Origin: Fistulifera solaris
Taxonomy: Eukaryota; Bacillariophyta; Bacillariophyceae; Naviculales; Stauroneidaceae
DNA: 64,000 bases
Assembly: GCA_030295235.1 (NCBI GenBank)
Contig: AP026124.1
Location: forward strand, 1,798,001 to 1,862,000
Reading direction: 5' to 3'
This document shows positions 1 to 9,708 of the stretch, piece by piece. The translations under genes were made by a program, and so were the position numbers. The notes below the pieces were generated by a model, which ran no database searches, was not told the origin of the DNA, and saw nothing but the letters and a program-made list of their open reading frames with translations. Every line of letters starts with the position of its first letter. Within the stretch, counting starts at the first letter, position 1.

Positions 1-1032
1 AGAGAAGCTGGTATGGTTTTCGCGCACTTGAACGACGAAAACAACGAGACGAAAAGTATCATATCCTCGTTGTCGTCCGTAGCAAAGACGGTGAGTTGAT
101 TTATGAAAGTTAACTTTGTGGCGCAAACATATCCTTATCGATTTGTTTTCTTGTTTTAGATCGATCCTTATCGTTTGCTGGAAGCTCACTTGGCTTGTCT
201 CACGCAATCGTTTGACGGCTGGCTCAGCGCGGAACCTGAAGAGCCTGAAAGCGATCGACCCTCGGAGGAAGAGATGGAATCATACGACGAGGCATGTGCG
301 AGTCATCGAACAATGTTCAAGAATCTCGATGAATTATCGAGGCGTCTATCTGCATCGCTAGGCAAAGCAAAACTTAGCAAAACAATGATTTTAGCTTTAC
401 GTGGTTTTTTCCGCGCGGGAGTCGAATACGCTTTCTTAGCCGAAGATCCTTTCAATGAGGGCGAAGAGGTCGTTGGAATGCGTCTTGCGTTTCTTCGAAT
501 CATTGCAAAGTAAGTTTTGCATCTTGGATGTTCTCTCCTCCTTCTTTCTTGGCTCTCATCCTTTTTATATGCATCTTTCAGATATCTGAGCCACATCAAG
601 GGTGACAGCGACGGGAAAAAGAGATTGCTCCATGACTTGAATGCTCGCGAGGAAGAACTACGTCAGCACCCTGACTTTGACCAGATATTGGACGAGGATC
701 GCGAAGCGCTCTCCGCATTTCGAAAAGCAGCCGGATTCAAGTCCATTCGACTTGACACTCAGGATACTAAAGATGGAGAAAGTGACAGCGAACGTGACAC
801 AATGGACGATCGCAGCGAAGAGAAGGAATTAGATTCACATGGTGCATCTCTTAGGAAGAGCGGCCAGGCTGCTGCGGACAGCCCCTTGTCGAAGCAATCC
901 TTCCATAGTCAGTCATCTCGCTCTTATTCCATGCACGAAGAAGAGAGTGTAACTCAGCATGAGGAGTCGCTGACACCTCGTGGACTTCGACAAAGAGCCG
1001 CCACCGACGATTCGATGAGCGATTCACTTTAG
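1..1032 (+). CDS. Probable cohesin subunit SCC3/STAG, C-terminal part (partial, 3 exons)
   Basis: The gene enters from the left edge. Exons are 1-90, 160-509 and 582-1032, with GT-AG introns of 69 and 72 bp, and the joined frame stays open to a TAG at 1030. The stretch around the second intron (SRRLSASLGKAK, then GVEYAF, then IAKYLSHIKGD) resembles the C-terminal conserved part of SCC3/STAG proteins, which clamp the cohesin ring and hold sister chromatids together in the nucleus. The last 100 residues are acidic, Ser-rich and low complexity, as in STAG tails. The assignment is from recognition of this short region only; the diagnostic STAG domain would lie upstream, outside the window. Another HEAT-repeat protein is possible. 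It converges with the next gene, 68 bp between stops. Confidence 0.5.
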
Positions 1033-1100
1033 GCCCCAGCTTATGTCGATAGAAAGTCTTATTTTGGTATTGGAGTAGTTATCTGAACATTTTTATTAAT

Positions 1101-2242
1101 TTATTTCACGTAAACGTCCCAGCGACATACCGGTCCGTCCAAACCGTACATAGGATTTGGAAGTGCATAGGAATGAGCGGATGATGATTCTCGTCCAAGT
1201 TCAGGAGCATTCTTGGGACGTTTGACCACTACTCGCTGTCGAGTAGCTTCCAACGACAACAGCAGTAGCTCATGTTCCTGTTTCAAGCGCTCACCTAGTT
1301 CTACATCTTGACACCCCAGCAGCTTATGCAGTATTTGCATATTTTTCTTCACCGATGCGCTCTTCTTTCTTTAAAACCATTCCGAATGAGAGTACATCAC
1401 CCTTGCTGGAACATGACATTTCCGTTCACTTACCTCTCAGGAAACATTGGGTCGAGATATATTATCTCAGGACGGCTTTCGATATCAGCTGTCAACACTG
1501 CCTTGGCTACGTTGAGTCCATCATCGTGTATCAAGTGCAGCCTATTCGCCAAATCAAACGCTTCCCTACGAATTGAATCACGGATGCAACTTGCTTCCGA
1601 TAAAAGAACAAGGCGACGCAGAGCATCTTTCAATAAGCAGGCCACAATTGGATTGCGTTCCACCATATAGACTTGCCTTGCTCCGATTTTCGCCATCAAA
1701 AGAGAATCTTGTCCGAATCCGGCCGTCAAGTCATAAATCGTCACGTCTGACATACATCGATTCGGCAAACCAACGGCCTTGATCAGTAAGTCGCGCCCCG
1801 ATTCCCCCGAGGCTCGTTTCCCCAATCGACTTTTCACCGGGGGAAACAAATCGACAAAGAATGGATTCATGTTTATTTTTGGCTTGTTATTCTTTCCGTT
1901 ACGATCCAAGGTCGCGATAGCGAGAGCATAGTCTTGAAAGTGGTCGTACTGATACGGCACCCACGTCAAGAAGTGAGTGTAGACGCACTCATTTTGCGAC
2001 AAAAGTTCTTCTTTGGAAAATTTTGTTAAGTTCAGGTATGAAGCAAGAGTTGTGGTGATTATACCGGAAGTGCCGAAATCACTTTCCAAAAGACAACAAG
2101 CACTGGATGCAAATAAACAGACTGATGATGGTGACAGTCTCAAAGTCTCATAAGGTTGAAGGATAAAACCGTAGCTTTCCTTCCGTAACGACAGAATTAA
2201 TAAAACAATTATTATCTTCACTGACTTGCTGGATTGCTGCAT
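1101..2242 (-). CDS. RsmJ-like 16S rRNA (guanine-N2) methyltransferase, probably organelle-targeted
   Basis: Two exons (2242-1434 and 1368-1101) are split by a 65-bp intron with GTAAGT donor; the joined protein is 358 aa. The S-adenosylmethionine motif I is DLTAGFGQDSLLMAKIGAR, followed by VERNPIVACLLKDALRR, the catalytic-type YLDPMFPER, and at the C-terminus RVVVKRPKNAP and WDVYV. This order is that of bacterial RsmJ (DUF548), which makes m2G1516 in small-subunit rRNA. The first 26 residues form a hydrophobic signal followed by SYG-F-ILQP, which resembles a diatom plastid presequence with its Phe at the cleavage site. A role on plastid 16S rRNA is therefore inferred. The intron falls inside the DPMFPER/KKSA motif region, which confirms the splice. 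Confidence 0.85.
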
Positions 2243-2947
2243 TGCGGTTTCATTATGAAATAGGACTTAGGTACCGGTGGTGGGTAGTGGGTGATGTGAA
2301 TGAGGGTGGTAAATCTTTCCTTGAGGAAACATGTTTTGTGTCATACAAGCACTGAAGTAGTTTCATAGACTAGTAGTTGAGAGCCGATCAGATGTCATGC
2401 CGCGAATGACAGGATGATTTTGAGAACCGAAATGTTGCGAGTCAGGCACGATATATATACCAATCGACGCTAAATAAAAAAAGGAACAATATGTGTGTTG
2501 ATCGTGCCTGACTAAAGCAGTCTGCAAGTGTTATTAGCAATGTAATGATAGGATCGGCATTCTCGAAAACAACACGAGATTTGTCGCGATAGGAGTAGGG
2601 CGGTGGAGTAGTCGGACCGTGACTCAACTCCGTTGTGGTAGGCTTCTGCGGAGCCTACATGAAGTCTGGGCCATTGTGCAAACAGCTGTACCAGTACTGT
2701 ACCAGGTACTACGTAAATGGAAATGGGCGGAAACTGGGCGGAAATACGAAAGTACAAAGGAGATAGCATGCACAAGAGGACGAGAAAAATACAACGATGA
2801 AGTTTATAATACTACGTTGCGTTTCGACTTGAAAATATCTGAGCTTGCTAATTTTTATGTTAATATTCAATCGATAGGAAGAAAAGCATCTGTTTGCTTG
2901 CATGTGATTAATCGAGATTTGCAGATGCATTTGCACCGAATTAAAAC
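2243..2947. other. Intergenic region with no supported gene
   Basis: Lies between the divergent RsmJ-like and kinase-like genes, so it should hold both promoters. I see no conserved coding frame. It contains a 13-bp inverted repeat (2440-2513) and a cluster of GTACC-type words around 2689-2710, including TACCAGGTA at 2700-2708. Confidence 0.6.
2440..2513. repeat. 13-bp perfect inverted repeat with 48-bp spacer
   Basis: AGTCAGGCACGAT at 2440-2452 is exactly repeated in inverse orientation at 2501-2513. The spacer is A+T rich (ATATATATAC, then an A run). It could be a hairpin in a transcript, a protein-binding site pair, or the ends of a very small non-autonomous element; no target-site duplication is evident. 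Confidence 0.6.
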
Positions 2948-4486
2948 ATGATCAATAAACTACTTCGTCGTAACCCCAAGCAATCTTCGTCACTTCATGA
3001 CAGTGATGATGCGTGGGATTCGGATCCGAGCGATAGTGAAAGTGATTTTTCCGGAGACGACAGCTATGACAGTGAAATCGCGTCGTCACCACTACATTTG
3101 AAATCGTCTCTCATGAGACGACGAATTCCCGAACGTACTACAACCAAAGATGTCAGTACGGGGAATTCGATTCCGCCAACCAGAGGTGCGCGACGAAGAA
3201 GAGTTTGGGTGAACCGAGGAAAAGATTGTGCTTTATTACTGGGGTGTTTTGCGACCTATGTGTTGTGCTTCAGCATATTGCTTTGGCTCGCGGCCTTATG
3301 TTTCATTTACGTGAGAAATACCTTTGGCCCTCACGATCGAGATCACCGCCAAAAATCGATGGCTCGTCGAAGACCTACTTCTGTGCACATCCGGCAAAAA
3401 GATCCTGGAATATTAGATCATCTTTCGAATTCTATAGCTCATACATGGAACGAAATGACCAAACCAATCCACCCACCGCCGAGAAAACGAATCAAAGGAT
3501 CCGAAGAGTTGGCTGAAGGATGCGTTCGACCCGAATGGCAAGAGCGCGCTTTTCCAAATTGCAATGAGATGCACGAAATTGATCTGTTGTCAACTTTGAT
3601 ACGTAGCGAGACTGAAGATACCGCAACGGATGGCATAGGATTTCTTGACAGTGGGCTTTGGAGGTCTGTATGGGCGGTAGATCCACGTCCCGTCATGCGG
3701 ACACCGGTTGTCTTGAAAATGATGAAACAAAAGCATGCCGTCGATGAGCGGAATTTCGACCGACATCGCAGAGATGCACTCGTCATGGAGCAACTGACGT
3801 ATTCCCCCAATGTTGTTGATATTTACAGTTATTGTGGAAACAGCGTGCTGACAGAATTCATTCCAGTGCCTTTAGATGCACTTATCGGTGCCGAGGAAAA
3901 AATTGATACATCTAAAACTGGAGGATTAAGTAGAGATTCTCCTGATGGAAGGTTACGACTGGCATTGGATGTTGCCAGGGGAATGAAAGCGTTGCACGAG
4001 ATTCCAGGAGGACCAATTATTCACGCCGACATACAGCCTCGGCAATTTCTTGTTTCTTCTAATGGAGTTTTAAAGGTCAATGACTTTAATCGATGTCGGT
4101 TTATGGGTCAAGATGCCAGAGGTATACCTTGCAAGCTGATGATCCCATCGGCACCCGGCAAGGCAAGATCACCGGAAGAATACGAAGGCGAGCAACTAGA
4201 CGAAAAACTAGACATTTATTCAATCGCCAATGTTTATTTCGAAATTCTAACCGGTGTGAATCCTTGGCGAACAAAAACAGCAGATGAGACACAGAGATTA
4301 GTGAAACAGGGTGTCAAACCTCTAATTCGTGATGAGTTCCGAAAGCCTGGAACCTCAGACGAATTTTTAGCTGATTTAACATTGAAGGCTTACTCGATGT
4401 TACCAATCGATCGGCCTAGTGCAGCTCAGCTTGTCGACGCAATAGAGAATTATTTGAGCGACAAAAGACGAAGACCGAAGACCTAG
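2948..4486 (+). CDS. Transmembrane protein with degenerate protein-kinase domain (pseudokinase-like)
   Basis: A single exon of 512 aa. Residues 1-90 are acidic/Ser-rich then Arg-rich, residues 94-122 form one membrane helix, and a protein-kinase fold follows. The VAIK-type lysine is present (PVVLKMMKQKH), but the catalytic loop reads HADIQPRQF (His359, Asp361) instead of HRDLKPxxN, and the magnesium-binding DFG is DFNRCRF (Asp379). The asparagine that helps bind magnesium is thus replaced by Gln. The activation segment still carries SPEE in place of APE, and DIYSIANVYFEILTG marks helix F. This altered signature recurs, as I remember it, in a diatom-expanded kinase-like family. Substrate and ligand are unknown; it may be a receptor-like scaffold or a weak kinase. 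Confidence 0.75.
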   Translation: MINKLLRRNPKQSSSLHDSDDAWDSDPSDSESDFSGDDSYDSEIASSPLHLKSSLMRRRIPERTTTKDVSTGNSIPPTRGARRRRVWVNRGKDCALLLGCFATYVLCFSILLWLAALCFIYVRNTFGPHDRDHRQKSMARRRPTSVHIRQKDPGILDHLSNSIAHTWNEMTKPIHPPPRKRIKGSEELAEGCVRPEWQERAFPNCNEMHEIDLLSTLIRSETEDTATDGIGFLDSGLWRSVWAVDPRPVMRTPVVLKMMKQKHAVDERNFDRHRRDALVMEQLTYSPNVVDIYSYCGNSVLTEFIPVPLDALIGAEEKIDTSKTGGLSRDSPDGRLRLALDVARGMKALHEIPGGPIIHADIQPRQFLVSSNGVLKVNDFNRCRFMGQDARGIPCKLMIPSAPGKARSPEEYEGEQLDEKLDIYSIANVYFEILTGVNPWRTKTADETQRLVKQGVKPLIRDEFRKPGTSDEFLADLTLKAYSMLPIDRPSAAQLVDAIENYLSDKRRRPKT

Positions 4487-4632
4487 CGATGGTCTAACCG
4501 TCATCCGTTCCCTCAATTATTTTCTCGTGCCCTCAAAATAATAAACAATCCCTCGTTACTTCTTCATAAGCTAGAAATACAGCTAAGCTGAATACACGTC
4601 TCTCTCCTTTACGGGATCTAAAAGCGTTTTAC

Positions 4633-6591
4633 ATGTTTCAAGTAGGAAGATACGATCCAAACAAGCGAGAAAGGCCTCGGGCTGCGGAACCAAAGCTTTC
4701 GCACACGGATAACAACGACAAAAAGCGTCCACACGACGAGTCAAAGAAGCATGCAAGAGGATTACGGGTGATTGCACCCGATGAATCTGTTAACAATAAG
4801 AGGCAACGGCAAGTGGATAGCCTTGCAAAAAACCATGCGCCCGTACTTAGTGAAGCTATCGACGATCTCGATTTGCTTTTCGTTGATGGCGATGATGTAC
4901 GACCTGACGAAGATCAGGATATAATTACAGGCCACCAGCTTCTTAGTACTACAGCAAGTGAATTAGACAGCGCTCTCAAATGGTCGAAAAGACCTTTGAA
5001 AGAAGCTGCTACAGCTTTCAAAATGGCCCCATTTCTGATTGAGAAGTTACAAGCGAAGTATGAAAGATTCTTTGCAGTGCAAGCCTGGTCTATACTACAA
5101 GTTTTATGGCAGTTTTCTGCTTTGCAACAGCAGCTGGAATCGGATATCTGTATAACGGCACCAACTGGATCAGGGAAAACTCTGGCCTACGGATTACCAA
5201 TATTACATTCCTTAGCGTCGAGACCTCGTCCCAAACGACAATTGCGAACATTGATTGTGCTACCGAGCCGAGACCTTGCCCAGCAAGTGTACCAGGTGTT
5301 TCAAGATTACTGTGACACAGAGTCTAATCTTCGGGTTGGTCTGGCGATAGGACAGTCTAACTTTAAAGCGGAGCAAATTGCACTAACTGTTGACGTAGAT
5401 GCCAAGGAGGACATGGAAATGTTGAGACATCGGTTACAGTTTGAACCGGGGAATCTTGAGCTGGCTCTGGAAATTTTTCGTCGACCTGTTGAAGTCAAAC
5501 ATTCATTGTTGTCATCTTCAAAAAGTAATGTCGATATCCTTGTTTGTACGCCTGGTCGCTTGGTTGATCACCTGGACAGGACGCCTGGTTTCTCTTTGCA
5601 ATACTTGGAATTCCTTGTCGTGGACGAAGCAGACAGGTTGTTGAACCAACGTTACCATAACTGGATGGACCGAGTTTTCGAATCCGTTGAGAATCATTTG
5701 CAACTTCGTAAGTTCTTAGTATCAGCTACCATGACACGCGATCCACGAAAACTGGCCCCATTACGGCTGGTCAACCCAAAGCACTTTGACGGACACAACA
5801 ACACCCTCAACACTGATTTGGCAGAGAAGGATAAAATGTATTCTATGCCGGACTCACTGCAGGAATCCACCATTGAATGCACGGCCGAGCAGAAGCCCTT
5901 GGTCCTCCTGGCCTTATTACTTGAGATCCTTCCAGCAGAGACCAGTAAAAAACGGCATCTCGTTATTGTCTTCACATCGAGCGTCGATTCAACTCATCGA
6001 CTAACGCGCTTGCTCCAACTACTCTGGACTACCGTTGGTCGATCACCGAGCGCTGTCGTGGAATTTTCTAGTGCTGCGAAAGGTCCTGACCGGGCTAAGC
6101 TGCTGCAACATTGCAATGAAGATGCGTCGATACAAGTACTAGTTTGTTCGGACGGTTTGTCACGTGGTATGGATATCAAAGATGTTGGTACTGTAATTCA
6201 TTACGATGTTCCGTCCTTGGCGAAGACGTATGTGCACCGCTGTGGAAGAACTGCGAGAGCTGGGCAAAGTGGGTCGGCCATTTCTCTTTTGAAAGGACAA
6301 GGACAAGCCGGACAGTTTTGGAATTTGCGAAGGAAGCTAGTGCAAGGCGCAGACCGAGTTGTGAAGAACCGAAGCCTCCAGAAACATCTTGTACGTAACG
6401 TTCCTTATCAGCAATGCCTCAGCGCTCTTAAGGAAGTGTTACAAGCCGAAGACGACGGCGAGATTCGGCCTCACGAACTCCTTGGGGAGGAATACTATCC
6501 TCGGTCCGTGGGCGTCGCTCGAGCGACACCAACAGCCCATCAAAGTGAAAAGTCCACCAGTGGGTCGGATGTTGATAGCGATAGCGATTGA
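4633..6591 (+). CDS. DDX51: DEAD-box ATP-dependent RNA helicase, DDX51/Dbp6 type
   Basis: Uninterrupted 652 aa. A basic N-terminus is followed by a Q-motif-like FFAVQAWSI, motif I APTGSGKT (near residue 178), VLPSRDLAQQV (Ia), CTPGRLVDHL (Ib), VVDEADRLL (II), SATMTRDPRKL (III), IVFTSS (IV), CSDGLSRGMDI (V) and HRCGRTARAG (VI). The family assembles 60S ribosomal subunits in the nucleolus by remodelling pre-rRNA. The FxVQ spacing and the DPRKLAPLRLVNP stretch after motif III point to the Dbp6/DDX51 subgroup rather than other DEAD proteins. It converges with RACK1 with only 46 bp between stop codons, so 3-prime UTRs very probably overlap. Confidence 0.9.
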   Translation: MFQVGRYDPNKRERPRAAEPKLSHTDNNDKKRPHDESKKHARGLRVIAPDESVNNKRQRQVDSLAKNHAPVLSEAIDDLDLLFVDGDDVRPDEDQDIITGHQLLSTTASELDSALKWSKRPLKEAATAFKMAPFLIEKLQAKYERFFAVQAWSILQVLWQFSALQQQLESDICITAPTGSGKTLAYGLPILHSLASRPRPKRQLRTLIVLPSRDLAQQVYQVFQDYCDTESNLRVGLAIGQSNFKAEQIALTVDVDAKEDMEMLRHRLQFEPGNLELALEIFRRPVEVKHSLLSSSKSNVDILVCTPGRLVDHLDRTPGFSLQYLEFLVVDEADRLLNQRYHNWMDRVFESVENHLQLRKFLVSATMTRDPRKLAPLRLVNPKHFDGHNNTLNTDLAEKDKMYSMPDSLQESTIECTAEQKPLVLLALLLEILPAETSKKRHLVIVFTSSVDSTHRLTRLLQLLWTTVGRSPSAVVEFSSAAKGPDRAKLLQHCNEDASIQVLVCSDGLSRGMDIKDVGTVIHYDVPSLAKTYVHRCGRTARAGQSGSAISLLKGQGQAGQFWNLRRKLVQGADRVVKNRSLQKHLVRNVPYQQCLSALKEVLQAEDDGEIRPHELLGEEYYPRSVGVARATPTAHQSEKSTSGSDVDSDSD

Positions 6592-6637
6592 AATCAGCTA
6601 CTACAGAAAATTTAACTTTCAATGGAGTATTTATTGT

Positions 6638-7678
6638 TTAGGCCGATGTGACAGCATAGACACGGATCTTGTTGTCCGTGTAACCAGCAAAGAGGGTCGA
6701 GCCATCTGCCGACCAAGCAAGGCACGTGCAAGCCGGAATTTTGCCATTTTCGGTTTCCTCCGGGCGCAAGGTATCGACGACGACCTTGGATTCCAGATCC
6801 CAGATCTTAATCGAGTCATCGGTGGCGGCGCACAACCAATATCGGTTTGGTGAGAACACCAGTCCGTGAATAATTTCACCGGCATCGAGAGAGTACAAGC
6901 GCTTGCCCTCGTTGAGGTCCCAAAGCATGGCGGTATTGTCCTTTCCTCCACTGGCAGCCAAGGAACCATCCGGGGAAACACAGACGGTATTCAAGTATCC
7001 GGTGTGTCCAACAAGGTCGTTGCGGAGTTCACAGTTAGTGAGGTTCCAGACCTTGACAAGGCGATCCCAACCAGCCGAGACAATAAGAGGGACCGATTGC
7101 GAAGGAGAGAAGCGTACGCAAGATACCCACTCACTGTGGCCCTTGGAGTCTCCGCTGATAGTGTACTTGCATTCACCGAGAGTGTTCCAGAGACGGATGG
7201 TTTTGTCACGAGAGCCTGAGGGGAGAATATAGAAAAAACAGGTTAGAACAACTTGTATTCGATGGTGTGATACATCCGTTCGTTCGTAACGCTTCAAAGG
7301 GGACATACCGGATACAATCTGACGGTTGTCTACCGAGAAAGCGACCGACAAGACATCCTTCTCGTGTCCTACAAATCGGCGAGTCGTCTTTCCTGTGCTA
7401 ATATCCCACAATCGCAATTCCGCGTCCCAACTGGCACTGAGAGCGAAAGCTCCGTCCGAAGAGAGCACAACATCCGACACGAAGTAGTTGTGTCCACGAA
7501 GGGCTCGGCGAGCATAGCCGTACTCTTCACTGCTGTGGGTCAAGTGCCACACAACAATGGACTTGTCTCGTGAGGACGAAACCAAGAGGTTGGGATCTTC
7601 CGGAGTGGTGGCAAGGCTGGTAACCCAGTCTCCGTGAGTGGCAAGAACGCCGCGCAGAACCAAAGTATCAGATGACAT
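6638..7678 (-). CDS. RACK1: RACK1, receptor for activated C kinase / small ribosomal subunit protein
   Basis: Exons 7678-7309 and 7215-6638 encode 315 aa, the normal RACK1 length. Seven WD40 blades can be followed by their GH...WD pairs (for example [48 protein letters not shown]). The protein sits on the 40S subunit head and is a signalling scaffold. The 93-bp intron (7216-7308, donor GTATGT, acceptor CCTCAG) is a multiple of three and has no in-frame stop, so unspliced RNA would encode a 346-aa protein with 31 extra residues inside a blade loop. Splicing is preferred because it restores an exact ...[13 protein letters not shown] blade. Confidence 0.95.
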   Translation of the reverse strand: MSSDTLVLRGVLATHGDWVTSLATTPEDPNLLVSSSRDKSIVVWHLTHSSEEYGYARRALRGHNYFVSDVVLSSDGAFALSASWDAELRLWDISTGKTTRRFVGHEKDVLSVAFSVDNRQIVSGMSPLKRYERTDVSHHRIQVVLTCFFYILPSGSRDKTIRLWNTLGECKYTISGDSKGHSEWVSCVRFSPSQSVPLIVSAGWDRLVKVWNLTNCELRNDLVGHTGYLNTVCVSPDGSLAASGGKDNTAMLWDLNEGKRLYSLDAGEIIHGLVFSPNRYWLCAATDDSIKIWDLESKVVVDTLRPEETENGKIPACTCLAWSADGSTLFAGYTDNKIRVYAVTSA

Positions 7679-7927
7679 TGCTAGATGATAATTTGAAGGA
7701 ATTTATTATTGCAATTCTCTGGGTTTCGTGATGGCGGACGTCGATGCAAACAACGTTCACTTCACTTGGACGAGAAACGCTCGTTGCGCGGTCCACCGCG
7801 TACACACAATTTTTTACTTCTTCTCGATTTACTAAACCGTCTGACGCGCGCTTAGCGGATACTGGAAGGGAATGAGGTACAATAATACATTTTCTGTACA
7901 TAAATTGGCGGCTGTTGCTGAACACAA

Positions 7928-8019
7928 CTCTCGATAGCTCAGTTGGCAGAGCGGCAGACTGTAGAAGGACTCACTATGCATTAATCTGTAGGTCACTGGT
8001 TCGATTCCAGTTCGAGAGA
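7928..8019 (+). tRNA. tRNA-Tyr (anticodon GUA) with 19-nt intron
   Basis: Acceptor stem CTCTCGA (7928-7934) pairs perfectly with TCGAGAG (8012-8018), with discriminator A at 8019. The D arm is GCTC/GAGC, the anticodon stem GCAGA/TCTGT (one G-U), and the T arm ACTGG/CCAGT with loop TTCGATT. Anticodon GTA is at 7961-7963. A 19-nt intron (7965-7983) sits one base 3-prime of the anticodon, the canonical position for nuclear tRNA-Tyr. The mature tRNA is 73 nt before CCA addition. The internal B box GGTTCGATTCC is intact and a T-rich pol III terminator follows at 8020. Confidence 0.95.
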
Positions 8020-8156
8020 TTGTTTTTGCTTTTTCCTGACTTTATCCAGGACACCTTTTTCCGCAACCACGTTCAATTTTCTTTTGTACAAGATGCTCTT
8101 GCAATTGCGGCACATTACCAGGTACTTGGTTTAATATAAAATTTCACTCAAACAAC

Positions 8157-9585
8157 ATGTCAGCTCTAGAAGAAGAAAAGACGAAGCCTGCTTCGAATGC
8201 AGAAAAAGAGAGAGACGGGAGAGAAACAGGTCCGCTTTTCCGAGAACGCAAAAACCGACCCATCATCGAAACAACCGTATTCCAGGAGAATCGTAGTTGC
8301 TGGTAAAGGAAAGGGAAACGGGAAACCTATCCGCGATATAGGGATCTTTATTGCAATATTTGTGGTGCTTATGTTCATAACACGAGATTTTGAAAAGTCG
8401 GTTGTCAACAATTCAGACGAAGATGACGATGCAATTGTTCCACAAGATCCGATTGCCAATAAGCTCAATAAACTTGCCAATGCATTCATCAAGTTGGCAC
8501 AGTCGGAGATGGATTCAAAGCCATTTCGAAAGGAGCCTTGTGATATATTCTTGCGGTTGGGAACTATTCCGAAAACAGGATATAGTCTATTTGCTGGAAG
8601 AAATTATACCCAGGATGAAATGATCCCCATTCCAGGCTTGGAGATCTCAAGATGGTTTCCAATTCGTGACGATCAAAGTCATAATTTGAATGTTGCGCCT
8701 CACGGATTTCTATTGAAGCACCATCCGCTACAGACTAACGTCCAGGGTATGCTCATGACGGAGACGGACATGACACAAAGTGTATCGGTTCGTGCTACGA
8801 GGGATATACGAGAAGGAGAAGAGCTTTTGTCGACTTTCATCAACATCCCGCAAAATTTTTGACAAGTCACTCGTTGGACCCTATACCGTCTCCAGAAGAC
8901 CATGAGATTGCTCGCGAGATTCGTACAGATGTTAAGCTTACCGGCAAGCGTCTGGTGCACGGACAGCGAAAGAAATCGGTGAAAATCAACCCCGCTCCAT
9001 TACTTGCAATGATGCAGCGATCGATGGAAAAAGTTCGGCCCCAAGTAGCGGCTCTATTGCATCATGAAACAGTGTACGAGTCACTACTGTACCATCACAA
9101 AGTCAACTCTGTATGCCCCAGCGACGTTGTTGTCGTGGACTCTACTTCTGTTCGGACAAGATATGCGGTAAGCAAGGGTGATAAACTCACGGTGATTCCT
9201 TTACAACGCGTGACTACAACGAAGGAAGAAGAAGAAAACCAACTCCCCAACTGGGCGTCGCACTGTATTTCAGTCAAAAATGAATCCCAGATCGAGTGGT
9301 ATTGTCCACTGACCATGTCGACCCAACATTTGATTACAGCGCCAGATAATTCGCCTCATAATGTGGAATTAAATTGGGTAGAACACGAAGGCTTGCATGC
9401 TCGAAATGATTTGTTTGCTTGGAAAATAGTTGCATTGCAGGATTTGCCCGCTGGAGCAGAGGTACGTAGCGACTGCCACTCTACGAGGAGCTCCGTTACA
9501 TCTTCTAGTCCTTAAACGCTCGTCTCTTTCCCATCTTCCACAGATCAACTTTTCAAAGGATTGGAAAGACGAAATGTTTGTGTGA
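8157..9585 (+). CDS. Membrane-anchored SET-like domain protein (two frame breaks)
   Basis: Start chosen at ATG 8157 (context AACATG). Residues near 45-65 form one hydrophobic helix, so it is probably a type II membrane protein. The remainder shows SET-like landmarks twice: GYSLFAGRNYTQDE with RATRDIREGEELLSTF, and later RYAVSKGDKLTVIPLQ with NDLFAWKIVALQDLPAGAE. The reading frame shifts at an A5 run (8203-8207, one base too many) and a T5 run (8856-8860, one too few). Correcting both and splicing the intron 9462-9543 (GTACGT...CACAG) gives 448 aa ending FSKDWKDEMFV. Without the corrections it appears as two separate genes. The SET assignment rests on motif shape; no catalytic Tyr or NHS motif is clear, so methyltransferase activity is doubtful. 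Confidence 0.6.
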
Positions 9586-9708
9586 ATAGAGCATGTTTGA
9601 ATGCTTTTTCTGTGCCGTATAACATTGTAGGAGCAAATTTTGGAAAGGTATTATCAAAATTGTTTTCAAATTAATTAATATAGACAAATTTTTCCTTCTT
9701 CTCTCCTT

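Noticed and set aside
7216-7308. RACK1 as a single-exon 346-aa protein
   Set aside because: The 31 extra residues interrupt the universal [11 protein letters not shown] blade; canonical GTATGT and CAG borders support an intron.
6638-7678. Trimeric G-protein beta subunit
   Set aside because: The blade sequences and 315-aa length after splicing fit RACK1, and the N-terminal coiled coil of G-beta is absent.
8157-9585. Two independent genes, 8197-8862 and 8859-9515
   Set aside because: A one-base change in the T5 run 8856-8860 joins them, and the downstream part has no proper ATG start. The pattern matches many other homopolymer breaks in the window.
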